Origin: Anaerolineales bacterium
Lineage (GTDB): Bacteria > Chloroflexota > Anaerolineae > Anaerolineales > Villigracilaceae
Direction of reading: 5' to 3'
DNA: 64,000 bases
Assembly: GCA_030583885.1 (NCBI GenBank)
Contig: CP129480.1
Coordinates: 3,846,714 to 3,910,713, forward strand
The notes beneath the pieces were generated by a model. The model ran no database searches, was not told where the DNA came from, and saw only the letters and a program-made list of their open reading frames with translations. Positions 1 through 7,378 of the stretch are shown in pieces. How positions within the stretch are numbered: position 1 is the stretch's first letter; each line of letters begins with the position of its first letter. Made by a program: the position numbers and the translations under genes.

Positions 1-972
1 ATATCCGCTGTTTTCGACGTTGAGGTAGATCTCGCCTCCTTCCACGGGTTGACCTGAATCAGCTACGGGGGCAGATTCTGCCGGGGAGGAGGACCAGGCT
101 CGCGTTAGGTTCTGAAGCGAGAAGGGCGAGCCCATCAGGTTGAGTCCGCTGTCGAGGGTCACAAATCCAAGGATCAGAATTGCAACGGCCACAAATCGCA
201 TGAAGAATTTTTCGAGGCGCGCGCCGAGCTCGGTGGTCAGATAGGCGACGATGAAAAAGACGGGGCTGGTGCCGAGCGTGAACGCGAACATGAGCGCCGC
301 GCCCATGGCGATGCTGCCTGTGCCGAGTGCGGTTGCCATCATGGCTTGCGTCACGCCGCAAGGAATAAAGACTGTCAGGAAACCGAGAAATACGGGTGTG
401 GCGGTGTCAGTCCCTTTTGCTGTGCGGCGGATATAGCGCGTGATGAACTTGGGCGGCTCAATGGAAAAATAACGAAAGATCGGATGCACATTGAACATGC
501 GCAGCGCGTTGCCGATCATGAAGATGCCGATGGCGATCATCAACACCGCGCGCGAGATGGGGCTGAGCGTGAGATACGAACCCAGCCAGCCGAGCAATGC
601 GCCAAGCAGTGTGTAGGTAACTAATTTTGAAACGAGAAAAAGGAAAATGGGAAAGGCACTGTTGGTGCGCTGGACTTCGATCTTTTTACTTCCTTTTTTC
701 TGCCCCACCTGTGACGCATAATCCTGCTCGATCTGATGCGCGAGTGAGCTGGCAAGCAGGCCACCCTGCACGGCAAGGCAACTCAAGCCGCCAGTGGTGA
801 TGCCTGTGACAAAAGCAACGACCAACTGGCTCACCAGCCCTGAATCAGCAGCGATGTTGATGGAATTTGAATCAGATTGAAAGGCGGTCATGGCAACGGC
901 AATGGCAAGGAACACCACACCGAGCATCACGACAATGACTGGATCAACGGAAGGTTTTGTATTCTTGTTCAT
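1..972 (-). CDS. TauE/SafE-type multi-TM membrane protein (C-terminal part lies beyond the left edge)
   Basis: The frame is open from an ATG at 972 down to base 1 (324 codons), so the gene is cut by the window edge. The visible part has a first TM at about residues 10-28, a second with the motif GGLSCLAVQGG at about 45-60, further TM segments around 105-160, then a TM with PCGVTQAMM at about 190-200 and more beyond. The glycine-rich SC and PCG membrane motifs are those of the TauE/SafE/UreH-like and DsbD-type transmembrane families. Position as the last visible gene of a copper operon (csoR-copZ-copA-YHS-lipoprotein) suggests a role in metal export or cuproprotein maturation; that role is inferred from context. 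The part near the edge is Ser/Pro-rich and probably leads into a soluble domain that cannot be seen. Confidence 0.8.
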   Translation of the reverse strand, partial: MNKNTKPSVDPVIVVMLGVVFLAIAVAMTAFQSDSNSINIAADSGLVSQLVVAFVTGITTGGLSCLAVQGGLLASSLAHQIEQDYASQVGQKKGSKKIEVQRTNSAFPIFLFLVSKLVTYTLLGALLGWLGSYLTLSPISRAVLMIAIGIFMIGNALRMFNVHPIFRYFSIEPPKFITRYIRRTAKGTDTATPVFLGFLTVFIPCGVTQAMMATALGTGSIAMGAALMFAFTLGTSPVFFIVAYLTTELGARLEKFFMRFVAVAILILGFVTLDSGLNLMGSPFSLQNLTRAWSSSPAESAPVADSGQPVEGGEIYLNVENSGY

Positions 973-1031
973 TCGACCTCAATAAGTTCAGATGATAAAT
1001 AATGATGATTAACGAGCAGTGAGAAAGTTGG

Positions 1032-1062
1032 ACAGGGTGCAAGGGATATCCTCGCACCCTGT
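1032..1062 (-). terminator. Hairpin after the lipoprotein gene
   Basis: A 9-bp perfect inverted repeat (ACAGGGTGC / GCACCCTGT) with a 13-base loop lies directly downstream of the lipoprotein gene on the minus strand. Only a weak T-rich stretch follows, so it may be a terminator or a processing hairpin between the lipoprotein and the TauE/SafE gene. Confidence 0.45.
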
Positions 1063-1072
1063 TACTCAAAAC

Positions 1073-1582
1073 TTAGCGTTGACCGCCATTCCACACCACG
1101 AACGGCATGTTGATGACAACACCGGGCTGTTCGATGGTCATTTCGCCAGCGGCTTCGGCAGCGAGGACATCATCCACGTGGGTGAGTTCGCGAGCGTTGG
1201 CTTGGTCTGTCCATGTCACCACGTTGAGGCGGCGCAGGGGAGTATAACCATCCGTGCCAGGCGGGTTGTCGAAGACATCGGACTGAAAACCAAAGGGTCC
1301 CATGCCTTCGATGCCGTTGGTAAAGACATACACGTTCGCCAACGATTCATCAGGGACATTTGCAAGCGAGGGCACGAGCATGACAGGTGATGCCATCATG
1401 TCCGTCAATTTTTCTGCAACAGCCGCGTCCGAGGCTTCGGTGTGGATGAAGTAGATTTCCTTGCCGTCTGCCCAGGCTTTACCAGCGGGCAATTCGGCTT
1501 TCGGCATTTCGGCAGCTTGCGGGGCGCATGCAGCGATCAGCAATGCCAATGCTGTAACGAGAAGGAGGGATGTTTTTTTCAT
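1073..1582 (-). CDS. Putative copper-operon lipoprotein
   Basis: 169 residues from the ATG at 1582, which gives a clean signal peptide (MKKTSLLLVTALALLIAAC) with a lipobox LIAAC, so it is probably an exported lipid-anchored protein; an ATG 15 bases upstream would put five residues before it. The mature part has no cysteine clusters or His-rich metal sites that I recognise; it contains the segment EIYFIHTEAS and ends with NMPFVVWNGGQR. I do not recognise a named family with confidence. It lies between the YHS-domain gene and the TauE/SafE gene in a minus-strand copper operon, so a periplasm-facing accessory role in copper handling is possible but unproven. Confidence 0.75.
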   Translation of the reverse strand: MKKTSLLLVTALALLIAACAPQAAEMPKAELPAGKAWADGKEIYFIHTEASDAAVAEKLTDMMASPVMLVPSLANVPDESLANVYVFTNGIEGMGPFGFQSDVFDNPPGTDGYTPLRRLNVVTWTDQANARELTHVDDVLAAEAAGEMTIEQPGVVINMPFVVWNGGQR

Positions 1583-1605
1583 ATTATGGGTTTCCAATTC
1601 TGTAA

Positions 1606-1824
1606 TTATGAGTTAATGGGTTCATCATCCTCAAGAGGATGCTCGATCTCGCCTGCCATGAAGGCTTCCGGCGCGCCCAAGAAGGCATTCAGACAAGCGG
1701 TATTACAAAAGTAGACTCTCTCACCATTAAACATGGCACTCGGATATTGTGTTGGGTTTTGCAAAACCCCTCCACAAGCGGATTTTATTTCTTGCTGTTC
1801 GGAGTTAAGAGGTAAAGTATTCAT
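1606..1824 (-). CDS. Small YHS/TRASH-like metal-binding protein
   Basis: 72 residues from the ATG at 1824 (an in-frame ATG at 1845 would add 7 residues encoded by a simple repeat, so I prefer the shorter form). The pattern is KSACGG ... FNGERVYFCNTACLNAF ... PEAF, which matches the YHS/TRASH fold: one Cys in the first turn and a CxxxC pair after the Tyr-Phe, typical of small metal sensors or chaperones attached to heavy-metal ATPases. It lies immediately downstream of copA. A Cu/Ag-binding accessory function is inferred from the fold and neighbours. Confidence 0.75.
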   Translation of the reverse strand: MNTLPLNSEQQEIKSACGGVLQNPTQYPSAMFNGERVYFCNTACLNAFLGAPEAFMAGEIEHPLEDDEPINS

Positions 1825-1836
1825 ATGCTGTTGACG

Positions 1837-1865
1837 ATCGTCCATCGTCCATCGTCTATCGTCTA
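1837..1865. repeat. Short tandem repeat, (C)ATCGTC units
   Basis: Tandem copies of a GTCCATC-like unit (cgtccatcgtccatcgtc) fill the gap between copA and the YHS gene and touch the copA stop codon. Related units recur inside copA at about 2197-2237. This is a short, AT/GC-mixed intergenic tandem repeat, not a CRISPR. Confidence 0.7.
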
Positions 1866-4337
1866 AATCTTCACACCGCGCAGGCGCAGGCTGTTCGTCA
1901 CCACAAAGACGCTGCTGAACGCCATCGCACCAGCGGCGAGCATCGGGTTCAAATATCCCAGCATTGCAGCAGGGATCAAAATCACGTTATAGATGAACGC
2001 CCAGAACAGATTCTGCTTGATCGTAGTCAGCGTCTTGCGGGAGAGGTTGATCGCACGAGCAACGCCGCGCAGGTCACCGCTCATCAACGTCACAGGCGCG
2101 GCAGCCATTGCCACATCCGTTCCAGTCCCAATTGCCAACCCCACATCCGCTTGCGCGAGCGCGGGCGCATCGTTCACGCCGTCACCGACCATCGCGACAA
2201 TGGACGATGGACCATTGACCGTGGACGATTGAAGTTTCTTCACTTCAGCAGATTTACCTTCAGGCAAAACCTCCGCCAAAACTACATCGATCCCCACCTG
2301 CTTCGCAATCGCTTCGGCAGTTTTCTGGTTGTCACCCGTGATCATCGCAACCTGCAAGCCCATCTTATGCAAGTCAGCAATCGCGTCCTTCGAGCTATCC
2401 TTGATGGTGTCTGCCACCGCGATAATTCCCGCAGCAACATCATCGATCGCAACCAACATTGCCGTCTTCGCTTCGGATTGGAGACGGAACACTTCGGATT
2501 CGAGACTCCCCAACTGGATGCCACGCGACTCGAACATGCGCTTGTTACCGACCATGACGCTTCTTCCCTCAACCTCAGCCTGCACGCCATGCCCAGCCTC
2601 TGCCTTGAACCCGGCAGGTTCCACCAATGTCAGCCCGCGAGTCGTCGCTTCCGCCCAGATCGCTTCCCCAAGCGGATGCTCACTTCCCTTTTCAACAGAT
2701 GCGGCAAGGCGGAGAAGTTCGTCTGCGGTCAATCGTCCACCATCCACGGTCACAATGTCCGTCACTGCAGGCTGACCTTTCGTGATCGTCCCAGTCTTAT
2801 CCAGAACTACCACATTGACCTTGCCTGCGCGTTCCAAAGCTTCACTGCTGCGGAAGAGGATACCCGCCTCTGCGCCTTTGCCCGTTCCAACCATGATGGC
2901 AGTTGGTGTGGCAAGCCCCATCGCGCACGGGCAGGCGATCACCAGTACAGCGACCATGTTGATTAGTGCGCGGGTGAAATTGTCCACATCCGCGTTGATG
3001 GCCAGCGGCGGACCGAAGAAATACCAGCCAGCAAAGGTCAGCGCGGCAATGACAATCACGATGGGCACGAAGACCGAAGAGACCTGATCCGCCATCTTTT
3101 GGATGGGAGCCTTGCTGCCCTGCGCATCTTCAACCAATTTGATGATCTGAGCCAGTGCAGTTTCACGTCCGACCCTGGTGGCTTCGAACTTCAACATACC
3201 GAGCTTGTTCAACGTCGCACCGATGACAGGGTCACCGGGTTTCTTCTCGACAGGCAGGGATTCACCCGTCAGCATGGATTCGTCAATGGCGCTGCGTCCT
3301 TCGACGACCACGCCATCCACGGGAATCTTTTCGCCCGGCTTGACGAGGACAATATCCCCGACGCGCACATCGTCCACTGGGACCTCCGCCTCTTCCCCGT
3401 CGCGGATGATGCGGGCGGTCTTGGCGCGGAGTCCCATCAGTTTTTTGATCGCTTCTGAAGTGCGTCCCTTGGCGCGCGCCTCCAGGTATTTTCCAAGTTT
3501 GATGAGCGTGATGATCACCGCCGCCGTCTCATAATAGACGTGTCCCATCAGCCAGCCGAACGTGATCGGCAGGGAGTAGAAAAATGCGGCGGATGTACCC
3601 ATTGCGATCAGCACGTCCATGTTTGCGGATTTGTTGCGGATGGCCTTGAACGCTCCGATGTAATATTGCCAGCCCACATAGAATTGCACAGGCAACGCCA
3701 GTGCCAGCATCAGCCAGCCGAACCACGGCTGGGTGTCACGCATGCCTGCCATGGTGGTGTTGGAGTAAACAAAATCGGGCAACAGACTAAAGTCCTTGCT
3801 CATGGAGAGCACAAACAGCGGAACAGTAAAGATCAACCCAATGATGAGTAAACGCCATTGTTCGTTGATCTCATGTTCGCGCGCCTTGGCTTCGGCATCT
3901 TCCGCTTCGCCGCCGAGTTCCATTGCTTCAAATCCCGCAGTGGATACGGCACGGCGTAATTCTGCCTGTGTAACAATGGTTGGAATATATTTGACGCGCG
4001 CCTTTTCCGTGGTGAAATTGACTTGCGCTTCCAACACACCTTCGAGTTTTGTGAGCGATTTTTCCAGGCGGCGGGCATCGTTGTCATCGGATAAACGCTT
4101 GATGACAAGATCCGCTTCACCCGTGGCGACGCCGTAGCCTGCACGATTGACACGGGCAATCACTTCGGTCAGACCGAGTTTCGCGGAGTCGAAATCCACG
4201 GTGGCGCGTTCGGAGGAAAGATTCACTACCGCGCTTTGCACGCCGTCCAGTTTCTTCAAATTACGTTCCACCGTGGCGACGCAGTTGGCGCAGGTCATGC
4301 CTGTGATGGGGAGAGTGAGTTGTTTTGTGTCGGTCAT
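1863..4337 (-). CDS. copA: Copper-translocating P1B-type ATPase
   Basis: 824 residues from the ATG at 4337, chosen because AAGGA lies about 6 bases upstream; an ATG 15 bases earlier is also in frame. Order of parts: N-terminal HMA domain with GMTCANC; a second HMA-like domain that lacks the CxxC pair; eight expected TM segments; TGES actuator loop; TM metal site CPC at residues 469-471; phosphorylation site DKTGT with Asp513; SEHPLGEAI in the nucleotide-binding domain; GDGVNDAP hinge. CPC together with the HMA domains marks a Cu(I) exporter that pumps copper out of the cytoplasm at the cost of ATP. A stretch of about 10 residues (SSTVNGPSSI) just before VAMVGDGVNDAP is unusual and is encoded by short-tandem-repeat-like DNA. 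Transcribed after csoR and copZ. Confidence 0.96.
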   Translation of the reverse strand: MTDTKQLTLPITGMTCANCVATVERNLKKLDGVQSAVVNLSSERATVDFDSAKLGLTEVIARVNRAGYGVATGEADLVIKRLSDDNDARRLEKSLTKLEGVLEAQVNFTTEKARVKYIPTIVTQAELRRAVSTAGFEAMELGGEAEDAEAKAREHEINEQWRLLIIGLIFTVPLFVLSMSKDFSLLPDFVYSNTTMAGMRDTQPWFGWLMLALALPVQFYVGWQYYIGAFKAIRNKSANMDVLIAMGTSAAFFYSLPITFGWLMGHVYYETAAVIITLIKLGKYLEARAKGRTSEAIKKLMGLRAKTARIIRDGEEAEVPVDDVRVGDIVLVKPGEKIPVDGVVVEGRSAIDESMLTGESLPVEKKPGDPVIGATLNKLGMLKFEATRVGRETALAQIIKLVEDAQGSKAPIQKMADQVSSVFVPIVIVIAALTFAGWYFFGPPLAINADVDNFTRALINMVAVLVIACPCAMGLATPTAIMVGTGKGAEAGILFRSSEALERAGKVNVVVLDKTGTITKGQPAVTDIVTVDGGRLTADELLRLAASVEKGSEHPLGEAIWAEATTRGLTLVEPAGFKAEAGHGVQAEVEGRSVMVGNKRMFESRGIQLGSLESEVFRLQSEAKTAMLVAIDDVAAGIIAVADTIKDSSKDAIADLHKMGLQVAMITGDNQKTAEAIAKQVGIDVVLAEVLPEGKSAEVKKLQSSTVNGPSSIVAMVGDGVNDAPALAQADVGLAIGTGTDVAMAAAPVTLMSGDLRGVARAINLSRKTLTTIKQNLFWAFIYNVILIPAAMLGYLNPMLAAGAMAFSSVFVVTNSLRLRGVKI

Positions 4338-4353
4338 TTCATGTCCTTGCAAA

Positions 4354-4386
4354 AGGCCTGACAGGTTACTGAAACCTGTCAGGCCT
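4354..4386 (-). terminator. 14-bp hairpin between copZ and copA
   Basis: A perfect 14-bp inverted repeat with a 5-base loop (AGGCCTGACAGGTT and its complement) sits between copZ and copA and on the minus strand is followed by TTTTGC. It could act as a partial terminator setting CopZ above CopA levels, or protect the copZ mRNA 3' end. Its function is inferred. Confidence 0.55.
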
Positions 4387-4392
4387 CATTAT

Positions 4393-4611
4393 CTACAAAG
4401 TAATCAAACCTTCGGCGGGGTAATTGATTTCAGCCAGCAGGGCTTTGATCGTCTCTTCGCTTGCGGGAGCATCGAAGGTGATCTCCACTTTCTTGGTCGC
4501 CTCATCCGCCTTCACGGACTGGACGCCCTGCAACTCACCCACTTCGGTCTCGATGGTGTGGGTGCAATGGCCGCAGGAAATCGCGGGAACGGTATAAGTC
4601 ACTGTGGTCAT
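4393..4611 (-). CDS. copZ: Copper chaperone, HMA domain
   Basis: 72 residues, the usual size for a stand-alone heavy-metal-associated domain. The metal site is ISCGHC with Cys13 and Cys16 (GHC rather than the common GMTC), followed by the expected beta-alpha-beta-beta-alpha-beta pattern. It hands Cu(I) to the HMA domain of CopA and to CsoR in the cytoplasm. It lies between csoR and copA on the same strand. The start is preceded by AAGGAGAA on the minus strand. Family membership is clear; the metal (Cu) is inferred from the operon. Confidence 0.92.
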   Translation of the reverse strand: MTTVTYTVPAISCGHCTHTIETEVGELQGVQSVKADEATKKVEITFDAPASEETIKALLAEINYPAEGLITL

Positions 4612-4678
4612 AATTTAATTCTCCTTGGGTTGTATGTGAGTTTAGAAATGGTCTCGATATGCCTTCGGCGACTCGACC

Positions 4679-4717
4679 ATCGAACTACCAAACTACGAAA
4701 CTATCAAACTATCAAAC
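4679..4717. repeat. Short tandem repeat (AACTATC-like heptamers)
   Basis: About five degenerate 7-9 base units of the type AAACTATC lie in tandem between copZ and csoR and run up to the csoR stop codon. No spacer-repeat structure, so not a CRISPR. Confidence 0.7.
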
Positions 4718-4981
4718 TTTCGTAGACATCTCGAACACTTCCGTAATTTCCTTCAGCACACGCTCGCGTTCCTTTTTGTCATTGCCCTGAATGGCCGTGA
4801 TGACACACGAATTCAAATGATCTTCCAAAATGCGCGAACTGACCTTGTTGAGCGCCGCTTCGATCGCCTGTATCTGGCGGATGACATCAATGCAGTACGC
4901 GTCCTCCTCCACCATGCGGATGACGCCGCGCAGATGACCTTCCACCGTCTTCAATCTGCGGATGGCATTTTCATTTTCCAT
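4712..4981 (-). CDS. csoR: Copper-sensing transcriptional repressor CsoR
   Basis: 89 residues from the ATG at 4981, chosen for the AAGAGGT ribosome site just upstream; longer in-frame versions start in what looks like the operator. All-helical DUF156/CsoR family. The Cu(I) ligands C-H-C are present as Cys30, His55 and Cys59 (YCIDVIRQ ... EDHLNSC), which distinguishes copper sensors from the nickel and formaldehyde branches. Apo-CsoR tetramers bind G/C-tract operators; Cu(I) releases them. It is the first gene of the copper operon, and the operator candidate at 5022-5045 would make it autoregulatory. Confidence 0.93.
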   Translation of the reverse strand: MENENAIRRLKTVEGHLRGVIRMVEEDAYCIDVIRQIQAIEAALNKVSSRILEDHLNSCVITAIQGNDKKERERVLKEITEVFEMSTKV

Positions 4982-5021
4982 GTTGACCTCTTCCTTCCAG
5001 ATACGGCGCTCCTCGAAATCC

Positions 5022-5045
5022 TTACCCCCCCCGGGGGGGTGGGGA
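5022..5045. promoter_or_regulatory. Candidate CsoR operator
   Basis: The stretch TACCCCCCCCGGGGGGGT followed by GGGG lies 42-64 bases upstream of the csoR ATG. CsoR family operators are typically TA-flanked inverted repeats of C-tracts and G-tracts, so position and base pattern both fit an autoregulatory site. It also lies upstream of the divergent lipoprotein gene at 5139, which could therefore be copper-responsive. Confidence 0.7.
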
Positions 5046-5138
5046 TGATGCTCCAAATATAAACCATCCATCCTTCGACCGTCAAGCGGACAAATGTCAT
5101 CGGATTTGGATGACATCGTTTCCGTTTATAATCTTGGG

Positions 5139-5768
5139 ATGAAAAAACGCACGCCTCTTTGTCTGATGCTGAGCCTGCTCTTGTCTCTCCTGGCAGGTTG
5201 CGCCCGAACCACCACCCCCGACGAAAATACACAAGTCAAACAGGCGGTCGCTGCAACGTTGGCGGCAATCCCCAGCCCCACCGCGCCTCCCCTGTCAACA
5301 CCGTATCCCTCCCCCACGCCATTCAGTCTCGCAGGCCTGTTCTGCGAGTATCAATTCTGCATCGGGCATCCCGTTGAGATGGCATTCTTCGACGTGAGCG
5401 CCCAGCAAAACCCCGCCGCGCCGAGCACCTACAGTCAGGGCCTGCTCGCCGCCTTCAATGCCAACCTCTTCATTCAAGTCATGTGGCAGACCGCGCCCGG
5501 CGCTTCCGACCCGAAATTCCTGCTCGATACCATCATTGACCCGCAGATTGACACCCGCGACGGCACGATGGACGTCATGCTCGTCCGCAACATGAATGTT
5601 ATGTACATTAAACTTACGTCCGCTGCCACACCTGTCCTGCCTCATGGCGGGGCAGGCGCCTGGGTCTGCGGTGATCGCGTCTTTGCGTGGAAGGTCTACA
5701 CGCCGGGCACCGAAAACGCCCGTCCGCTTTTTGACGAGGCGTTAGCCCGCTTTACCTGCGGAAAATAA
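5139..5768 (+). CDS. Lipoprotein of unknown function, divergent from csoR
   Basis: 209 residues from the ATG at 5139, which starts directly on a signal peptide (MKKRTPLCLMLSLLLSLLAGC) with lipobox LLAGC. A Pro/Thr/Ser-rich linker (about residues 45-65) leads to a compact domain with four further cysteines (FCEYQFC early, WVCGD late, FTCGK at the end), likely two disulfides outside the cell membrane. No family recognised. Its promoter region overlaps the candidate CsoR operator, so copper control is possible; the protein itself shows no clear metal site. Confidence 0.7.
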   Translation: MKKRTPLCLMLSLLLSLLAGCARTTTPDENTQVKQAVAATLAAIPSPTAPPLSTPYPSPTPFSLAGLFCEYQFCIGHPVEMAFFDVSAQQNPAAPSTYSQGLLAAFNANLFIQVMWQTAPGASDPKFLLDTIIDPQIDTRDGTMDVMLVRNMNVMYIKLTSAATPVLPHGGAGAWVCGDRVFAWKVYTPGTENARPLFDEALARFTCGK

Positions 5769-5790
5769 TTCTTAAAGAAGGAGGAATAAT

Positions 5791-6042
5791 ATGTCGGCAG
5801 AGGAAGAGATCACCCGGCTCCGCGTCCACATAGCGGAATTGGAAGACCGCATCGAATTCCTGTATAAAAAACTCGGGGTTGATTACATCGAAAACCCCAG
5901 AATGGCAACCCTCAAGGTCGAAGAATTGCTCAAAAAAGGCAATAAGATCGAGGCCGTCAAAATCTATCGCGAGTTATTCAACACGGGGCTGGCTGAAGCC
6001 AAGAATGCAGTCGACGCTCTTGAAGTAAAACTTGGTTTATAA
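5791..6042 (+). CDS. Small protein with coiled-coil and L7/L12 C-terminal-like segment
   Basis: 83 residues with a strong ribosome site (AAGGAGGA, 7 bases upstream). Residues 3-28 form a short coiled coil. Residues 47-83 (KKGNKIEAVKIYRELFNTGL, then AEAKNAVDALE) match the helix-turn-helix of the ribosomal protein bL12 C-terminal domain, where the IKxYRExTxxGLxEAK pattern contacts translation factors. The rest of L12 is absent, so this is not the ribosomal protein. Similar short bL12-like proteins occur as free-standing genes in several phyla; function unknown. Confidence 0.7.
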   Translation: MSAEEEITRLRVHIAELEDRIEFLYKKLGVDYIENPRMATLKVEELLKKGNKIEAVKIYRELFNTGLAEAKNAVDALEVKLGL

Positions 6043-6056
6043 GAAAAATGCCCGGT

Positions 6057-6698
6057 TTACCAGAACTTGAACTGGGAAAACCCTATTCCCGCAAGCTGTA
6101 GCGGAACTCCGGCAAGCTGTGCCAGCAGACCGACAAATCCCCAAAATGCATTGCCGATGAACGGAACCTGCCATAGCAGGATGATCACCACCCACGACAA
6201 CATGCCGCGTGTCTCGGCAAGTTTCACCCGAATGTCCATCGGCAGATATGGTTCAAGCGCGCCGAAGCCGTCGAACGGCGGGAGCGGGATCAAGTTCAAC
6301 ACAACTGCCGAGATCTGCAAAAAACCAAGGAAGGCAACGGCGGGACCAAAGCTCGTAGTGGCAACCGGTGTCAGTTGCAGGATCGAACCGATGATCAAGG
6401 CAAGAAGCGCATTCGAGAAAGGTCCGGCGAGGGAGACGGCCGTCTCCCACTGCCTGCTTCGCAATCTCCATCGTTCAATATAAACTGCGCCGCCGGGTAA
6501 CCCGATTCCGCCCATCAACAAAAACAGCATGGGCAAAAGCAATGAGAATACGGGGTGGGTATATTTAAGCGGGTTGAAGGTGAGATAACCCTTGTCTTTA
6601 ACCGTGTAGTCGCCGCCATGATAGGCAACGATGGCATGTGAAAATTCATGCAGGCAAAGCGAGAACACCCAGCCGATGATGACAATCAAAAACGTCAT
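6057..6698 (-). CDS. Site-2-type zinc metalloprotease (M50 family)
   Basis: 213 residues, almost entirely membrane-embedded. Zinc site HEFSH with His17, Glu18 and His21 in the first TM helix; second ligand motif NLIPLPPFDGFGAL (the LDG/FDG motif of M50) in the C-terminal half. This is the short rhomboid-like M50 form without a PDZ domain, found in many bacteria and of unknown substrate. It overlaps the MBL hydrolase gene by 4 bases and forms a minus-strand operon galE - MBL - M50. Confidence 0.88.
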   Translation of the reverse strand: MTFLIVIIGWVFSLCLHEFSHAIVAYHGGDYTVKDKGYLTFNPLKYTHPVFSLLLPMLFLLMGGIGLPGGAVYIERWRLRSRQWETAVSLAGPFSNALLALIIGSILQLTPVATTSFGPAVAFLGFLQISAVVLNLIPLPPFDGFGALEPYLPMDIRVKLAETRGMLSWVVIILLWQVPFIGNAFWGFVGLLAQLAGVPLQLAGIGFSQFKFW

Positions 6699-7378
6699 TT
6701 GAACTTCTCGATTTCGCTTTTCATGATCGCAACAGGGAAGTCCATGCCGTGCGCAGGATATACACGCTTGATGCCCATTGGCAGGATTTTCCTCCAGCTT
6801 TCGACAACCATGTTAATATCATCTGCAAGTACGGGCAACCCCGGCGTACGCCGCAAATACCAGTCGTTCATGGCCATATCGCCAACAAAGGCATCGCCCG
6901 AGTCAAGGATGATGCTGACATGCCCCATTGAATGCCCGGGCGTGTAAATGACCTTGCCGGGAATTCCATATTCCTTCAAGGACATTCCGTTATCACCAAT
7001 CACGACATCCACTTTTACTTTTGGAAGCTTTCGGCGCAATGTTTTTTTCGCAGACCAGGACATGAACCTGCCCCAGGCATTGACCCCATCCGGGAAAGGC
7101 GGTTCGCCTGTCTCGACCATGAACTGGTCCCGGCCATGAACAGCGACTTTCGCCCCGGTCATTTTCTGGATATCGCCCAGGCAGGTGATGTGATCCCAGT
7201 GCCCGTGCGTGAGCAGGATAAGTTCAATTTCAGTTGGATCGACATTTAATCTCTCCAAACCACTTTTGAAAGAGGACAATCCGCCCCATGCGCCGCCGTC
7301 AATGAAAATGGTGCGCTCGCCGCACAGGATGAAACAATTATCAATGCCAACGGGGATTCGGTGAAAGGTGAATTTCAT
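6695..7378 (-). CDS. MBL-fold metallo-hydrolase
   Basis: 227 residues with the metallo-beta-lactamase motif THGHWDH (His58, His60, Asp62, His63), then GHSMGH and a late Asp (GDMAMND) and His (YPAHG), so the binuclear metal site is complete. The layout is that of glyoxalase-II-like or lactonase-like hydrolases acting on thioesters or lactones in the cytoplasm; the substrate cannot be read from sequence. Overlaps galE by 4 bases upstream and the M50 gene by 4 bases downstream. Confidence 0.88.
   Translation of the reverse strand: MKFTFHRIPVGIDNCFILCGERTIFIDGGAWGGLSSFKSGLERLNVDPTEIELILLTHGHWDHITCLGDIQKMTGAKVAVHGRDQFMVETGEPPFPDGVNAWGRFMSWSAKKTLRRKLPKVKVDVVIGDNGMSLKEYGIPGKVIYTPGHSMGHVSIILDSGDAFVGDMAMNDWYLRRTPGLPVLADDINMVVESWRKILPMGIKRVYPAHGMDFPVAIMKSEIEKFK

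Noticed and set aside
2151..2966. Plus-strand open frame of 271 codons inside copA
   Set aside because: Antisense to a clear CopA reading frame; no ribosome site and no recognisable protein features.
4679..4717. Possible mini-CRISPR (regular short repeats)
   Set aside because: Units are 7-9 bases, in direct tandem, without spacers; they are short tandem repeats.
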